NCBI RefSeq assembly: GCF_050410775.1
Contig: NZ_CP191229.1
Source: Erwinia sp050410775
GTDB lineage: Bacteria > Pseudomonadota > Gammaproteobacteria > Enterobacterales > Enterobacteriaceae
Length of the DNA: 64,000 bases
Reading direction: 5' to 3' (one strand)
The notes under the pieces are model-generated. The model did no database searches and was not told the DNA's origin. It saw only the letters and a program-made list of their open reading frames with translations. This document shows positions 24,784 to 33,342 of the stretch, piece by piece (position 1 is the first letter of the stretch; every line of letters begins with the position of its first letter). A program made the translations under genes and the position numbers.

Positions 24784-25803
24784 TTAAATCAGACTGGCGT
24801 GACGCAGTTCGCTTTTCAGGTAAGCATAGTAAACCGGGGCCGCCACCACCCCGGCCAGCCCGAAGGCGGATTCGAAGACCAGCATCGCCAGCAGGATCTC
24901 CCAGGTTTTCGCGTTAATGCGGGTGCCAAATATCTGCGCATTAATAAAGTACTCAAGCTTATGCACGAGAATCAGGAAGATCAGCGCAATGACCGCCGCC
25001 TCCAGCGATATAGAGAGGCCGATCAGCACAATTACCGTATTGGAAATCAGGTTACCGATGATAGGCAGCAGCCCGGCGATAAACGTCAGCACCACGACCG
25101 TTTTGGCAAAGGGGAAATGGAGGCCAAACAGCGGCAGCACGCCAAACAGAAAGCCGCAGGTGAGCACCGTATTAACCAGAGAGACCTTAATCTGGGCGAA
25201 GACCACATTGTGAAAGGATTCGGCAAGCAGGGTTAGCCGCTGAAGCAGCGATTGTCTGAGCGGCGCATGGGCGTGATCGTTGCTGCTTATCCGTAACGAG
25301 ATAATCGCACCAAGCAGCATGCCAATCAGCATAGTGGCAAAGGTATGCGCGGCGATCCGTCCCAGAGACTGCACCACGACCAGATGTTCACGTAGCCAGG
25401 TAATGACCTGATGCTGTAACTCATCAATATCCGCAGGCAGATAGCGAGTGACTACGGGCGACAGCGTATTTTGCGCATCTTCCAGCAGTTTGCTGGCCGC
25501 GACGTGGAACGCTGCCGGGTTGCGGAAGTCATGCAGCAAAAAGCCGATCAGCTTGGTAATGCCCAGCACCAGCGACAGCACGATAATCACGGTCAGGAAA
25601 AAGATGATGATCCAGCGGGCCAGCGGACCCTTCACCAGCCGCTCTACCCAGGGGGTCAGCGCAAGAATGGTTTCATAAACGATGAACCCTGCCAGAAAGC
25701 AGGGAAGCAGCCGCAGAGGAAAAATCATAAACAGCGCGATAAATACCAGCGCATAGCTGGCGGCTTCGCACCAGCCCTGTTTGTTCAGTTGCCGCATCTC
25801 CAT
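24784..25803 (-). CDS. AI-2E-family membrane transporter
   Basis: This 339-residue protein of the TqsA/YdiK/PerM (AI-2E exporter-like) superfamily has paired N-terminal helices, a polar middle domain with many His and Gln, and then six further helices. The family hallmark GLLPIIGNLISN sits at about residue 245 and FGTRINAKTWEILLAML near 300. Substrates differ across the family (autoinducer-2, or Na+/H+ in others), so the substrate here is not assigned. It is monocistronic and ends at a terminator. Confidence 0.85.
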   Translation of the reverse strand: MEMRQLNKQGWCEAASYALVFIALFMIFPLRLLPCFLAGFIVYETILALTPWVERLVKGPLARWIIIFFLTVIIVLSLVLGITKLIGFLLHDFRNPAAFHVAASKLLEDAQNTLSPVVTRYLPADIDELQHQVITWLREHLVVVQSLGRIAAHTFATMLIGMLLGAIISLRISSNDHAHAPLRQSLLQRLTLLAESFHNVVFAQIKVSLVNTVLTCGFLFGVLPLFGLHFPFAKTVVVLTFIAGLLPIIGNLISNTVIVLIGLSISLEAAVIALIFLILVHKLEYFINAQIFGTRINAKTWEILLAMLVFESAFGLAGVVAAPVYYAYLKSELRHASLI

Positions 25804-25903
25804 GCAAAATCCTGTCTGAAAGTGAAAACCTAATATATTTCAGAGAGTATACAACGCAAGCGGCAACTTTGGCGCACTTTAACAGAGTCGGCTGCTGGGC
25901 AAA

Positions 25904-26245
25904 TCAGGCCCTCGCGCCGACCTGAACCTGACGACGCCAGGCGCCCGGAGACTGGCCGAACTGACGTTTGAAGCTGCGGTTAAAGGACTGCTGGGAATCG
26001 AAACCAAAGGAGATAGCCACGTCCAGAATCGGCTCGCCGCCTCTTGCCAGGCGTTCTGCCGACTTTTTCAGACGGCGCGCGCGAATATATTCACCCAGCG
26101 CATAGCCGGTATGCTGCTTGAACATACGCTGCAGGTGCCATTTGGAGTAACCGGCGCGATCCGCCACGGTGTCCAGATCCATTTTTCCTTCAATGTGGGT
26201 ATCGATCCACTTTACAAGATCGTTAATAAAATCATCATGGCTCAT
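25904..26245 (-). CDS. rarA: RarA-like AraC/XylS activator
   Basis: The protein has 113 residues, consisting only of the two helix-turn-helix DNA-binding units of the MarA/SoxS/Rob group (DLDTVADRAGYSKWHLQRMF and ILDVAISFGFDSQQSFNRSF). With no ligand domain, activity is set by its amount. In Klebsiella and Enterobacter, RarA is encoded next to oqxAB and activates that pump and other resistance genes. The same divergent arrangement here supports the name. The spacer to oqxA holds two inverted repeats with a shared half-site. Confidence 0.85.
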   Translation of the reverse strand: MSHDDFINDLVKWIDTHIEGKMDLDTVADRAGYSKWHLQRMFKQHTGYALGEYIRARRLKKSAERLARGGEPILDVAISFGFDSQQSFNRSFKRQFGQSPGAWRRQVQVGARA

Positions 26246-26594
26246 TACTATCCCCTTGGCGCTTTTGTTAGTAGCCTGGCTTGACCTCTTGCCCGCGGCA
26301 GGGTAAAAGGTAACTTTAATGAATGCATATACGCTAAAGCACCCGTCCCATTAATGCAAGTTTTATTGTTGCATTAAATGCGGTGCACTGGCATGCTTGC
26401 TGCCGCCCTCCCCGCCTTTGTTCACATTTTGCCACGTTTACTGACAATAAAATGCTAAAGGCAACAATTATGCTTGCCGTTTATTTTTACTCTTCATACA
26501 CTCCCTCCGTTTAATGCAATTAACATAATTGCATTTTATGCATTATGCCGTGCACTTTCACGTCGTCCAGCATCTGTAACAGGGATTAATCAAC
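26246..26594. promoter_or_regulatory. rarA-oqxA divergent control region
   Basis: This AT-rich spacer carries two inverted repeats built on the half-site AATGCAA / TTGCATT. They are 26351-26377 (TTAATGCAA, 9-nt spacer, TTGCATTAA, perfect 9-bp arms) and 26513-26535 (AATGCAATTA, ACA, TAATTGCATT, perfect 10-bp arms). One lies nearer rarA, the other about 60 bases before oqxA. They are candidate sites for OqxR or another regulator. Confidence 0.6.
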
Positions 26595-27758
26595 ATGAGA
26601 TCATTCACCGCGCCGCGCCTGCGCACGATAGCGCTTCCGCTTCTCTCCGCTTTCTGGCTGATGGGATGTGATTCCAGAGGGGCAGAACAGAGCGCGCCGC
26701 CTGCTCCACAGGTCAGTGTGGCAGAGGTTCAGCAACAAACGGTCAGCCAGTGGGATAACTTCAACGGGCGGATTGAGGCGGTTCAGAGCGTGCAGCTCCG
26801 GCCCCGCGTAACCGGTTATATCGCTAAAGTGAATTACACCGAAGGCCAGGAAGTTAAAAAAGGCGACGTGCTGTTCACCATTGATGACAGAACTTACCGG
26901 GCGGAACTTGAACGTGCGCAGGCCGAACTCGCCAGCGCACGCACTCAGGCTCAGCTGGCGCGTAGCGAATCGGGCAGGACGGAGAAACTGATTGGCAGCC
27001 AGGCTATTTCCCGTGAGGTCTGGGAGCAGCGCCGTGCCGCCTCTGCACAGGCGCAGGCCAGCGTGCTGGCAGCGCAGGCGGCTGTAGATATGGCCCGGCT
27101 GAACCTGGATTTTACTCAGGTTACCGCGCCTATCGATGGCCGCGCCAGTCGGGCAATGATCACTTCAGGCAATCTGGTGACCGCCGGAGACAGCAGCAGC
27201 GTTCTTACCACCCTGGTTTCCCTGAATACCGTTTACGTTTACTTCGACGTTGATGAAGCGACCTTCCTGCGTTATCAGCAAATAAGCCGTCAGGGCGAGA
27301 GTGCTGCGAATGCGCATCATGCCCTGCCGGTGAAAATCGGTCTGGTCGGTGAACAGGGCTACCCGCATGAAGGCAAGGTCGATTTTACCGATAACCAGCT
27401 GACCGCCAGCACCGGCACTATCAGGATGCGTGCGTTAATGGATAACAGCCAGCGTCTCTATACCCCCGGCTTGTTTGCCCGCGTTCAGCTGCCGGGGCGT
27501 GCTGACTTCCCTGCCCTGCTGGTCAATGACAAAGCGGTGCTCACCGATCAGGATCGTAAGTATGTCTGGGTGATAGATGCCGAGAACAAAGCGCAGCGGC
27601 GCGATATAAAGCCTGGGCAGATTGCCAACGGCCTGCGTATCGTCCAGCAAGGTTTGCGCTCTGGCGACCGGGTGATTGTGGATGGTGTCCAGAAAGTGTT
27701 TATGCCGGGGATGCCGGTAAATGCCAGAACGGTGCCCATGGCGCCAGCCTCCCTTTAA
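26595..27758 (+). CDS. oqxA: OqxA, periplasmic adaptor of RND pump
   Basis: This 387-residue membrane-fusion lipoprotein has a signal peptide ending LMGC (lipobox Cys25), so it is probably tethered to the inner membrane. The lipoyl/barrel-sandwich halves are visible at VQLRPRVTGYIAKVNYTEGQ and NLDFTQVTAPIDGRAS, with a coiled-coil hairpin rich in Ala, Glu and Arg between them. It links OqxB to an outer-membrane channel such as TolC. The Shine-Dalgarno sequence AGGGAT is eight bases from the ATG. The gap to oqxB is 20 bases. The known oqxAB pump exports quinolones, quinoxalines and chloramphenicol. Confidence 0.92.
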   Translation: MRSFTAPRLRTIALPLLSAFWLMGCDSRGAEQSAPPAPQVSVAEVQQQTVSQWDNFNGRIEAVQSVQLRPRVTGYIAKVNYTEGQEVKKGDVLFTIDDRTYRAELERAQAELASARTQAQLARSESGRTEKLIGSQAISREVWEQRRAASAQAQASVLAAQAAVDMARLNLDFTQVTAPIDGRASRAMITSGNLVTAGDSSSVLTTLVSLNTVYVYFDVDEATFLRYQQISRQGESAANAHHALPVKIGLVGEQGYPHEGKVDFTDNQLTASTGTIRMRALMDNSQRLYTPGLFARVQLPGRADFPALLVNDKAVLTDQDRKYVWVIDAENKAQRRDIKPGQIANGLRIVQQGLRSGDRVIVDGVQKVFMPGMPVNARTVPMAPASL

Positions 27759-27778
27759 TCTGAGCTGCGGAAACTGAT

Positions 27779-30700
27779 ATGGATTTTTCCAGATTTTTCA
27801 TCGACCGGCCAATATTCGCGGCCGTACTGTCGATTCTGATCTTTGTCGGCGGGCTGATTGCGATTCCCCTGCTGCCAATCAGTGAATACCCGGACGTGGT
27901 CCCACCGAGCGTGCAGGTGCGGGCTGAATATCCCGGCGCTAACCCGAAGGTCATTGCAGAAACCGTGGCGACACCGCTGGAAGAAGCGATTAACGGCGTC
28001 GAGAACATGATGTACATGAAATCGATCGCCGGTTCCGATGGCGTGCTGGTGACGACCGTCACCTTCCGTCCGGGTACCGATCCGGATCAGGCGCAGGTAC
28101 AGGTGCAAAACCGCGTTGCGCAAGCTGAGGCTCGTCTGCCGGAAGATGTTCGCCGTCAGGGTGTTACCACGCAGAAGCAGTCGCCGACCATGACGCTGGT
28201 TGTGCATCTGGATTCCCCTTCAGGCCGTTATGATTCGCTCTACCTGCGAAACTATGCGCAGCTGAAGGTGAAGGATGAGCTGTCGCGTCTGCCGGGTGTG
28301 GGTCAGGTGCAGATATTTGGCGCCGGTGAGTACGCAATGCGTATCTGGCTGGACCCGACCAAAGTGGCCGCACGTGGTATGACGGCTGGCGATGTGGTGA
28401 CCGCCATTCAGGAACAGAACGTCCAGGTTTCTGCCGGACAGTTGGGCGCAGAGCCTATGCCCAACAAGAGTGATTTCCTGCTGTCGATCAATGCTCAGGG
28501 CCGCCTGACCAGTGAAGAGGAGTTTGGCAATATTATCCTCAAAAGCGGCGAAGAGGGACAAATTGTCCGGCTGCGCGACGTGGCGCGTATCGAAATGGGG
28601 TCAGGAAGCTATGCGCTGCGTTCCCAGCTGAACAATAAAGATGCGGTAGGGATCGGTGTTTTCCAGGCGCCTGGCGCGAACGCAATCGATCTCTCAAACG
28701 CCGTCCGGGCGAAAATGGCCGAGCTGGCGACCCGCTTCCCCGAGGGCGTGGAGTGGAAGGCGCCTTACGATCCAACTATTTTTGTCCGTGATTCGATCAG
28801 CTCCGTGCTGCATACCTTGCTGGAAGCGATCCTGCTGGTCGTGCTGGTGGTGATCCTGTTCCTGCAAACCTGGCGTGCTTCCGTTATTCCCCTGCTGGCG
28901 GTCCCCGTCTCGGTGGTCGGCACCTTCTCCGTGCTCTACCTGCTGGACTTTTCGCTTAACACGTTAAGCCTGTTCGGGCTGGTACTGGCGATTGGTATTG
29001 TGGTGGATGATGCGATTGTGGTGGTGGAAAACGTCGAGCGCAATATTGAAGAAGGGCTGGCGCCGCGTGCCGCTGCGCATCAGGCGATGCGCGAAGTATC
29101 CGGTCCGATTATCGCTATCGCGCTGGTGCTTTGTGCGGTATTTGTCCCGATGGCCTTCCTCTCTGGCGTGACCGGTCAGTTCTATAAGCAGTTCGCGGTG
29201 ACCATTGCTATTTCAACCGTGATTTCGGCTGTTAACTCGCTGACGCTCTCTCCTGCGCTGGCGGCGTTACTGCTGAAGCCGCACGGGGCACCCAAAGACC
29301 GCCTGACGCGAATTATTGATGCCCTGTTTGGCTGGCTGTTCCGTCCGTTTAACCGCTTCTTTAACAAGAATTCCGAACGCTATCAGAGTGGCGTCTCCCG
29401 CATCCTCAAGCGTCGCGGCGCAGTGTTTGGTGTGTATGTCCTGCTTTTGATTGGCGCAGGTATAATGTTTAAAGCCGTTCCCGCCGGGTTTATTCCCACC
29501 CAGGACAAGCTCTACCTGATCGGAGGCGTGAAGATGCCGGAAGGGTCTTCGCTGGAGCGCACCGATAAAGTGATCCGGCAGATGAGCGATATTGCGCTGC
29601 ACACCGAAGGCGTTGCCGATGCGGTGGCCTTTCCTGGCCTGAACGCGTTGCAGTTCACCAATACGCCCAATACTGGCACGGTGTTCTTCGCGCTGAAACC
29701 GCTGGATCAGCGTACGCGGTCTGCGGCGGAAATTAACGCCGAGATCAACGCTAAGCTGGCGACGATTCAGGAAGGGTTCACTTTTTCGATTATGCCACCG
29801 CCAATTTTAGGGCTGGGCCAGGGCGCGGGCTATTCGCTCTATATTCAAGATCGCGCGGGTCTGGGGTACGGCGCATTACAGGAAGCCGCTAATGCGATGG
29901 CGGGTACTATTATGCAAACGCCCGGGCTGCACTTCCCTATCTCCACCTATCAGGCTAACGTGCCGCAGCTGGATGCGCAGGTTGACCGCGATAAAGCCAA
30001 GGCGCAGGGCGTGGCGTTAACCGATCTGTTTGGCACGCTACAAACCTATCTGGGATCGTCATACGTCAACGACTTCAACCGCTTTGGCCGGACCTGGAAA
30101 GTCTATGCGCAAGCTGACGGCCAGTTTCGTGACAGCATTGAGGATATTGCTAACCTGCGCACCCGCAATGCGGCCGGAGAAATGGTCCCCATTGGCAGCA
30201 TGGTGCATATCGGCACCACTTATGGACCGGATCCGGTCATCCGCTACAACGGTTTCCCGGCGGCTGACCTGATTGGCGATGCCGACCCGCGCATACTCTC
30301 CTCTGCGGAAGCGATGCAGGCGGTACAAGGCATTGCTGACCAGATCCTGCCAAACGGTATGAACATCCAGTGGACTGACCTGAGCTATCAGCAGTCAACG
30401 CAGGGCAACGCGGCGATCATCGTCTTCCCGGTCGCCGTACTGCTGGCCTTCCTGGTTCTGGCGGCGCTTTATGAAAGCTGGACGCTGCCGCTGGCGGTGA
30501 TCCTGATTGTGCCGATGACTCTGCTCTCCGCGCTGTTTGGCGTCTGGCTGACTGGAGGCGATAACAACGTGTTTGTGCAGGTGGGACTGGTGGTGCTGAT
30601 GGGACTGGCCTGTAAGAATGCCATTCTGATTGTGGAGTTTGCCCGCGAGCTGGAGATGCAGGGCCGCACGATTGTACAGGCTGCGCTGGAATCCTGCCGC

Positions 30701-30940
30701 CTGCGTCTGCGCCCGATTGTGATGACTTCTATCGCCTTTATCGCCGGAACTGTTCCGCTGATGCTGGGCCACGGCGCAGGCGCTGAAGTCCGCACCGTAA
30801 CCGGCATTACCGTGTTTGCAGGCATGTTGGGCGTGACGCTGTTCGGGTTGTTCCTGACCCCGGTCTTCTATGTTGCCCTGCGTAAGCTGGTGCACAAAGA
30901 GGAGCCTCTCGTCGGGAGTAAACCTGCCTTTGAAGGCTGA
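27779..30940 (+). CDS. oqxB: OqxB, RND multidrug efflux transporter
   Basis: This 1053-residue inner-membrane proton/drug antiporter has the usual RND layout: a helix at 10-30, a large periplasmic porter domain, helices 2-6 from about 340, a second periplasmic domain, and helices 8-12 from about 880. The proton relay is visible in helix 4 (GIVVDDAIVVVENVERN, the Asp pair), with Lys in CKNAILIVEF of helix 10. The sequence follows Klebsiella OqxB closely along its whole length. It ends with a strong terminator at 30988-31016. Confidence 0.94.
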   Translation: MDFSRFFIDRPIFAAVLSILIFVGGLIAIPLLPISEYPDVVPPSVQVRAEYPGANPKVIAETVATPLEEAINGVENMMYMKSIAGSDGVLVTTVTFRPGTDPDQAQVQVQNRVAQAEARLPEDVRRQGVTTQKQSPTMTLVVHLDSPSGRYDSLYLRNYAQLKVKDELSRLPGVGQVQIFGAGEYAMRIWLDPTKVAARGMTAGDVVTAIQEQNVQVSAGQLGAEPMPNKSDFLLSINAQGRLTSEEEFGNIILKSGEEGQIVRLRDVARIEMGSGSYALRSQLNNKDAVGIGVFQAPGANAIDLSNAVRAKMAELATRFPEGVEWKAPYDPTIFVRDSISSVLHTLLEAILLVVLVVILFLQTWRASVIPLLAVPVSVVGTFSVLYLLDFSLNTLSLFGLVLAIGIVVDDAIVVVENVERNIEEGLAPRAAAHQAMREVSGPIIAIALVLCAVFVPMAFLSGVTGQFYKQFAVTIAISTVISAVNSLTLSPALAALLLKPHGAPKDRLTRIIDALFGWLFRPFNRFFNKNSERYQSGVSRILKRRGAVFGVYVLLLIGAGIMFKAVPAGFIPTQDKLYLIGGVKMPEGSSLERTDKVIRQMSDIALHTEGVADAVAFPGLNALQFTNTPNTGTVFFALKPLDQRTRSAAEINAEINAKLATIQEGFTFSIMPPPILGLGQGAGYSLYIQDRAGLGYGALQEAANAMAGTIMQTPGLHFPISTYQANVPQLDAQVDRDKAKAQGVALTDLFGTLQTYLGSSYVNDFNRFGRTWKVYAQADGQFRDSIEDIANLRTRNAAGEMVPIGSMVHIGTTYGPDPVIRYNGFPAADLIGDADPRILSSAEAMQAVQGIADQILPNGMNIQWTDLSYQQSTQGNAAIIVFPVAVLLAFLVLAALYESWTLPLAVILIVPMTLLSALFGVWLTGGDNNVFVQVGLVVLMGLACKNAILIVEFARELEMQGRTIVQAALESCRLRLRPIVMTSIAFIAGTVPLMLGHGAGAEVRTVTGITVFAGMLGVTLFGLFLTPVFYVALRKLVHKEEPLVGSKPAFEG

Positions 30941-30987
30941 GAGTAAAAGGCCGCGAAGTTAACCGACGTAAAGATTAAGAGAATCAG

Positions 30988-31016
30988 AAAATGGGAAGCG
31001 GTTTGCTTCCCATTTT
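30988..31016 (+). terminator. oqxAB terminator
   Basis: AAAATGGGAAGC, a 5-nt loop and GCTTCCCATTTT give a 12-bp stem with a T7 tract. Confidence 0.9.
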
Positions 31017-31111
31017 TTTGTCTCTCAAACCCCGTCGTTATCACCTTCCCGGTAAAGGGCTTGCGCCATACTAACGTTGTGCGCACGTTTCTCAGACTAT
31101 TGCAGGATCAA

Positions 31112-31146
31112 AAAAGGGCGGACAACTTTGCGTTGTCCGCCCTTTT
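31112..31146. terminator. oqxR terminator
   Basis: AAAAGGGCGGACAAC, a 5-nt loop and GTTGTCCGCCCTTTT form a perfect 15-bp stem with A and T flanks, 17 bases after the oqxR stop. It can act in both directions between oqxB and oqxR. Confidence 0.9.
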
Positions 31147-31162
31147 GTCGGGGTAAACCGAT

Positions 31163-31645
31163 CTACGAATCCGCTGCTTCGCGGGCTAATAATGCCTCGC
31201 AGCTGCCTTCCGGATTACGGCGGTCACGCTCGTAAATCTCGGTCAGCGCATCCGCTACCGTACGTTTGGCCAGCACGTTGAGCGAAGCCTGCTCTGCTTC
31301 ACGGGCCAGCTCCTTAAAGAACCAGCAGGTATTGGCGCTCACCAGGCAGCGGGCCGGCACTTCCGGGCGCCCTGCCAGCAGCGGCTTATCTTCCAGTACG
31401 GAAAGATAAATATCACATAATGTGATCTCTTCAGCGGGACGGCCCAGGCGAATAGTGCCGGTGCGGCCAAGCGTGGAGACAATAATGCCATCGCGGGTCA
31501 GCGGCACCATCATCTTGCGGACGAAACTGGGATTGGCCTCAAGGCCCATTGCCAGAATTTTGCTGGTGCTGCGTTTACCTTCCCGCTCCGCCTGGGCTAC
31601 GCTGAGCACCATGTGTAAGGCTGTAGGAAAACGAATATCAAGCAT
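31163..31645 (-). CDS. oqxR: OqxR-like Rrf2-family repressor
   Basis: This 160-residue winged-helix regulator of the Rrf2 family has recognition-helix region NPSFVRKMMVPLTRDGII and wing LGRTGTIRLGRPAEEITL. Two cysteines (CLVSANTC) lie where iron-sulphur Rrf2 proteins hold ligands, and a third is near the C-terminus (GSCEA). The usual three-Cys cluster motif is therefore incomplete, and it may act without a cluster. In Klebsiella the oqxAB repressor OqxR is an Rrf2 protein encoded at the same place. A second, deleted copy of this gene lies at 32493-32728. Confidence 0.85.
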   Translation of the reverse strand: MLDIRFPTALHMVLSVAQAEREGKRSTSKILAMGLEANPSFVRKMMVPLTRDGIIVSTLGRTGTIRLGRPAEEITLCDIYLSVLEDKPLLAGRPEVPARCLVSANTCWFFKELAREAEQASLNVLAKRTVADALTEIYERDRRNPEGSCEALLAREAADS

Positions 31646-31646
31646 G

Positions 31647-31829
31647 TTCAGATCCTTGCTTTTAGCTGTGCATCACCGTTTGAGCGGTGCTCTTAAAAAG
31701 CCTTTAAAATCAGTCAACTAATAAAAATAGCGTTCAGTTAATATAACAAATATTGTTGCTTTTTAGAAGGACCGGCTTAAGCGATTACTGCTATTCCCTT
31801 TATCACTATGAAAAATATGGGATTATGGT
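31647..31829. repeat. imperfect direct repeat, copy A (oqxR upstream region)
   Basis: 183 bases beginning TTCAGATC and ending GGGATTATGGT, directly upstream of oqxR on the minus strand. They align along their whole length with 32546-32728, sharing blocks such as CTTAAAAAGC, AATCAGT, TTAATATAACAAA and TTACTGCTATT. The copy holds the oqxR promoter region. Confidence 0.8.
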
Positions 31830-32083
31830 CACAAGCCAGGGGCTGTTATAAAACAGGTAAGTTTTGCACGTTGGCGGACGTTATCCGCAATAGCGCCAGT
31901 TTTTGGCGTATATTGTACTTAACCAGGCCTGCCGCAGACGCCATCAAACCATCACCGGACAATAAGCGTCTGAAAGAGCGCTCCGTTCGCTAAGAACGGC
32001 CCTTCTTCGACCTGAGTTTAAAGCCAGGTAGGGAACTATTCCCGCTAGCTGTCGGCGCCCTGCGCTAGCTTTACTGTACCTGA

Positions 32084-32188
32084 AGAGCAGGTATATTGGG
32101 TGGTTTAGTCGCAGGCTCCCTGGGCGGCCCGGCAGGTATGGCAGCGGGTGTTGTGGGAGGAACGATAGCCGGCCAGTACACCTGTTAA
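32084..32188 (+). pseudogene. decayed glycine-rich, microcin-like coding sequence
   Basis: The frame ending at TAA 32186-32188 encodes a glycine-zipper peptide (AGILGGLVAGSLGGPAGM, then AAGVVGGTIAGQYTC) of the kind found in class II microcins such as microcin V. The same frame upstream has stops at 32081 (TGA) and 32066 (TAG). It then reads RELFPLAVGA, which might be the ruin of a double-glycine leader. No start codon with a Shine-Dalgarno sequence is seen. Next comes a small two-helix protein that could be the immunity partner. A glycine-zipper outer-membrane protein fragment is the alternative. Confidence 0.35.
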
Positions 32189-32223
32189 TTATCAGATTAC
32201 GCCCCCTGATGCAGGCAATCTTG

Positions 32224-32424
32224 ATGAAAAAAATTGTAGCTATTCTTGTATACCTGATTTTATTTATTATTGGGTTCACACTACTCAGAAGTGCTCATAT
32301 TCTTGATTTAAATTCTGCTTCAAGAAGCGAGTCCATTTCTAAGTTTATTATAATGATTGTTGTTCTTATCGCTATAACGCACTGGGGAATGAAAGTCTGT
32401 AAAAAGCTGACGAGTCAGAAATAG
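32224..32424 (+). CDS. small two-helix membrane protein, possible microcin immunity protein
   Basis: The protein has 66 residues from ATG 32224 (an earlier ATG at 32209 has no Shine-Dalgarno sequence; AGG lies eight bases before 32224). Two membrane helices, residues 3-24 (KIVAILVYLILFIIGFTLL) and 44-59 (KFIIMIVVLIAITHWG), flank a polar loop, and the tail is basic. Size, topology and low GC resemble immunity proteins of class II microcins (Cvi, MchI). The gene starts 36 bases after the glycine-rich remnant. The base composition differs sharply from its surroundings, which suggests acquisition. I do not recognise the exact family, so the immunity role is inference. Confidence 0.5.
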   Translation: MKKIVAILVYLILFIIGFTLLRSAHILDLNSASRSESISKFIIMIVVLIAITHWGMKVCKKLTSQK

Positions 32425-32445
32425 TTTCGTGCCAAAAATAAAAAA

Positions 32446-32470
32446 GCCGAATCCCTTTACGGGATCCGGC
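32446..32470 (-). terminator. terminator of the deleted oqxR copy
   Basis: GCCGAATCCC, a 5-nt loop and GGGATCCGGC form a 10-bp stem with one mismatch. The minus strand continues into a T6 tract. It lies 23 bases beyond the stop of the oqxR remnant, like the terminator after intact oqxR, although the sequence differs. Confidence 0.8.
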
Positions 32471-32492
32471 CTGTTCAGACGCAGCTGGCGTA

Positions 32493-32545
32493 TCAGGTGC
32501 CTGCTTCTTCCTGCGCTTTTTGCGCATCACAGCTGCCTTCCGGAT
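32493..32545 (-). pseudogene. C-terminal remnant of a second oqxR gene
   Basis: Read on the minus strand this encodes NPEGSCDAQKAQEEAGT and a stop, against NPEGSCEALLAREAADS at the end of intact oqxR. The remnant then joins straight onto repeat B, the oqxR upstream region. Everything from the start codon to about residue 143 is missing. The junction lies in GGATTTCAG at 32542-32550. Confidence 0.8.
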
Positions 32546-32728
32546 TTCAGATCTTTGCTTTCATTTGCCCCTCACTGGAGGCGCGACCGTCTTAAAAAGC
32601 ATTAAAAATCAGTTAACTATAAAAAATTTCACCCGTTTAATATAACAAACTGTGGCCGCTTTTAGAAAATAAGGCGTAAGCGTTTACTGCTATTGCGCTT
32701 ATCGCCCTGAAAAGTATGGGATTATGGT
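32546..32728. repeat. imperfect direct repeat, copy B (upstream region of deleted oqxR)
   Basis: 183 bases aligning with copy A at 31647-31829. The last bases overlap the stop codon of the GST gene (32722-32724). It keeps the promoter region but has lost the gene it served. Confidence 0.8.
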
Positions 32729-33342
32729 AAAAGCTGGTTAGCCCGGAGCACCCTTTCCAGTTCCGGTCGCTGACTGATGTTGTGGGCGATGCTGGCAATC
32801 TTCGGCGCATGTTGTTCAAACCAGGCATGGCGGGGTTTCCAGCTTACCAGCACCGGGAACCAGGCATCCAGCAGGCTAACCTGTTCGCCAAACCAGTAAG
32901 GGCCATCGCCCGCCTGCGCTTCCAGCCAGAGATAGAGATTTTCACGGTGTCGATCGGTTGAGGCTTGCAGCTCCTGCGGAGCCTGACTCACCCAGCGTTC
33001 CGGGTAATCCCCATAGGTCAGCGTCGCATAGACGTTGGCGACCATCCAGACCAGCAGCCGGTAAAACTGCGCGCGTTGTGGCGTCCCTGCGGCGGGCGCC
33101 AGCTGAGGATTCTCGTCCAGAAGAACTAAGGCAATGGCCGCACTTTCCGTCAGTACGGTCCCATCTTCACGCACCAGCGTCGGAACCTGACAAAGCGGAT
33201 TGAGGGCGAGCAGTTTATCGCGGGCGGGCCCGGGACGATCGAATCCTTCCACATCAATCAACTGGTAAGCCTCACCGGCAAGCGAAAACATAATCTCCGT
33301 AATGGCCGAGCCCCAGCCCGGTGCACCATATAATTTTTGCAT
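32722..33342 (-). CDS. glutathione S-transferase family protein
   Basis: This 206-residue protein has an N-terminal thioredoxin-like GST domain with the cis-Pro motif CQVPTLV and the glutathione-gamma-glutamyl contact TESAAI. An all-helical C-terminal domain follows, with LLDAWFPVLVSW. It probably conjugates or reduces electrophiles, but the substrate is unknown. A longer frame reaches 33381; GAGGTGA just before ATG 33342 fixes the start. Its stop codon sits within the right end of repeat B. Confidence 0.85.
   Translation of the reverse strand: MQKLYGAPGWGSAITEIMFSLAGEAYQLIDVEGFDRPGPARDKLLALNPLCQVPTLVREDGTVLTESAAIALVLLDENPQLAPAAGTPQRAQFYRLLVWMVANVYATLTYGDYPERWVSQAPQELQASTDRHRENLYLWLEAQAGDGPYWFGEQVSLLDAWFPVLVSWKPRHAWFEQHAPKIASIAHNISQRPELERVLRANQLLP

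Noticed and set aside
31808..31993. 61-codon plus-strand frame overlapping the end of repeat A
   Set aside because: It begins inside the oqxR upstream repeat, has no ribosome site, and the matching part of repeat B does not keep the frame.
31944..32279. 111-codon minus-strand frame across the microcin-like patch
   Set aside because: It is antisense to the glycine-rich sequence and the start of the two-helix gene, has no ribosome site, and the product has no recognisable features.
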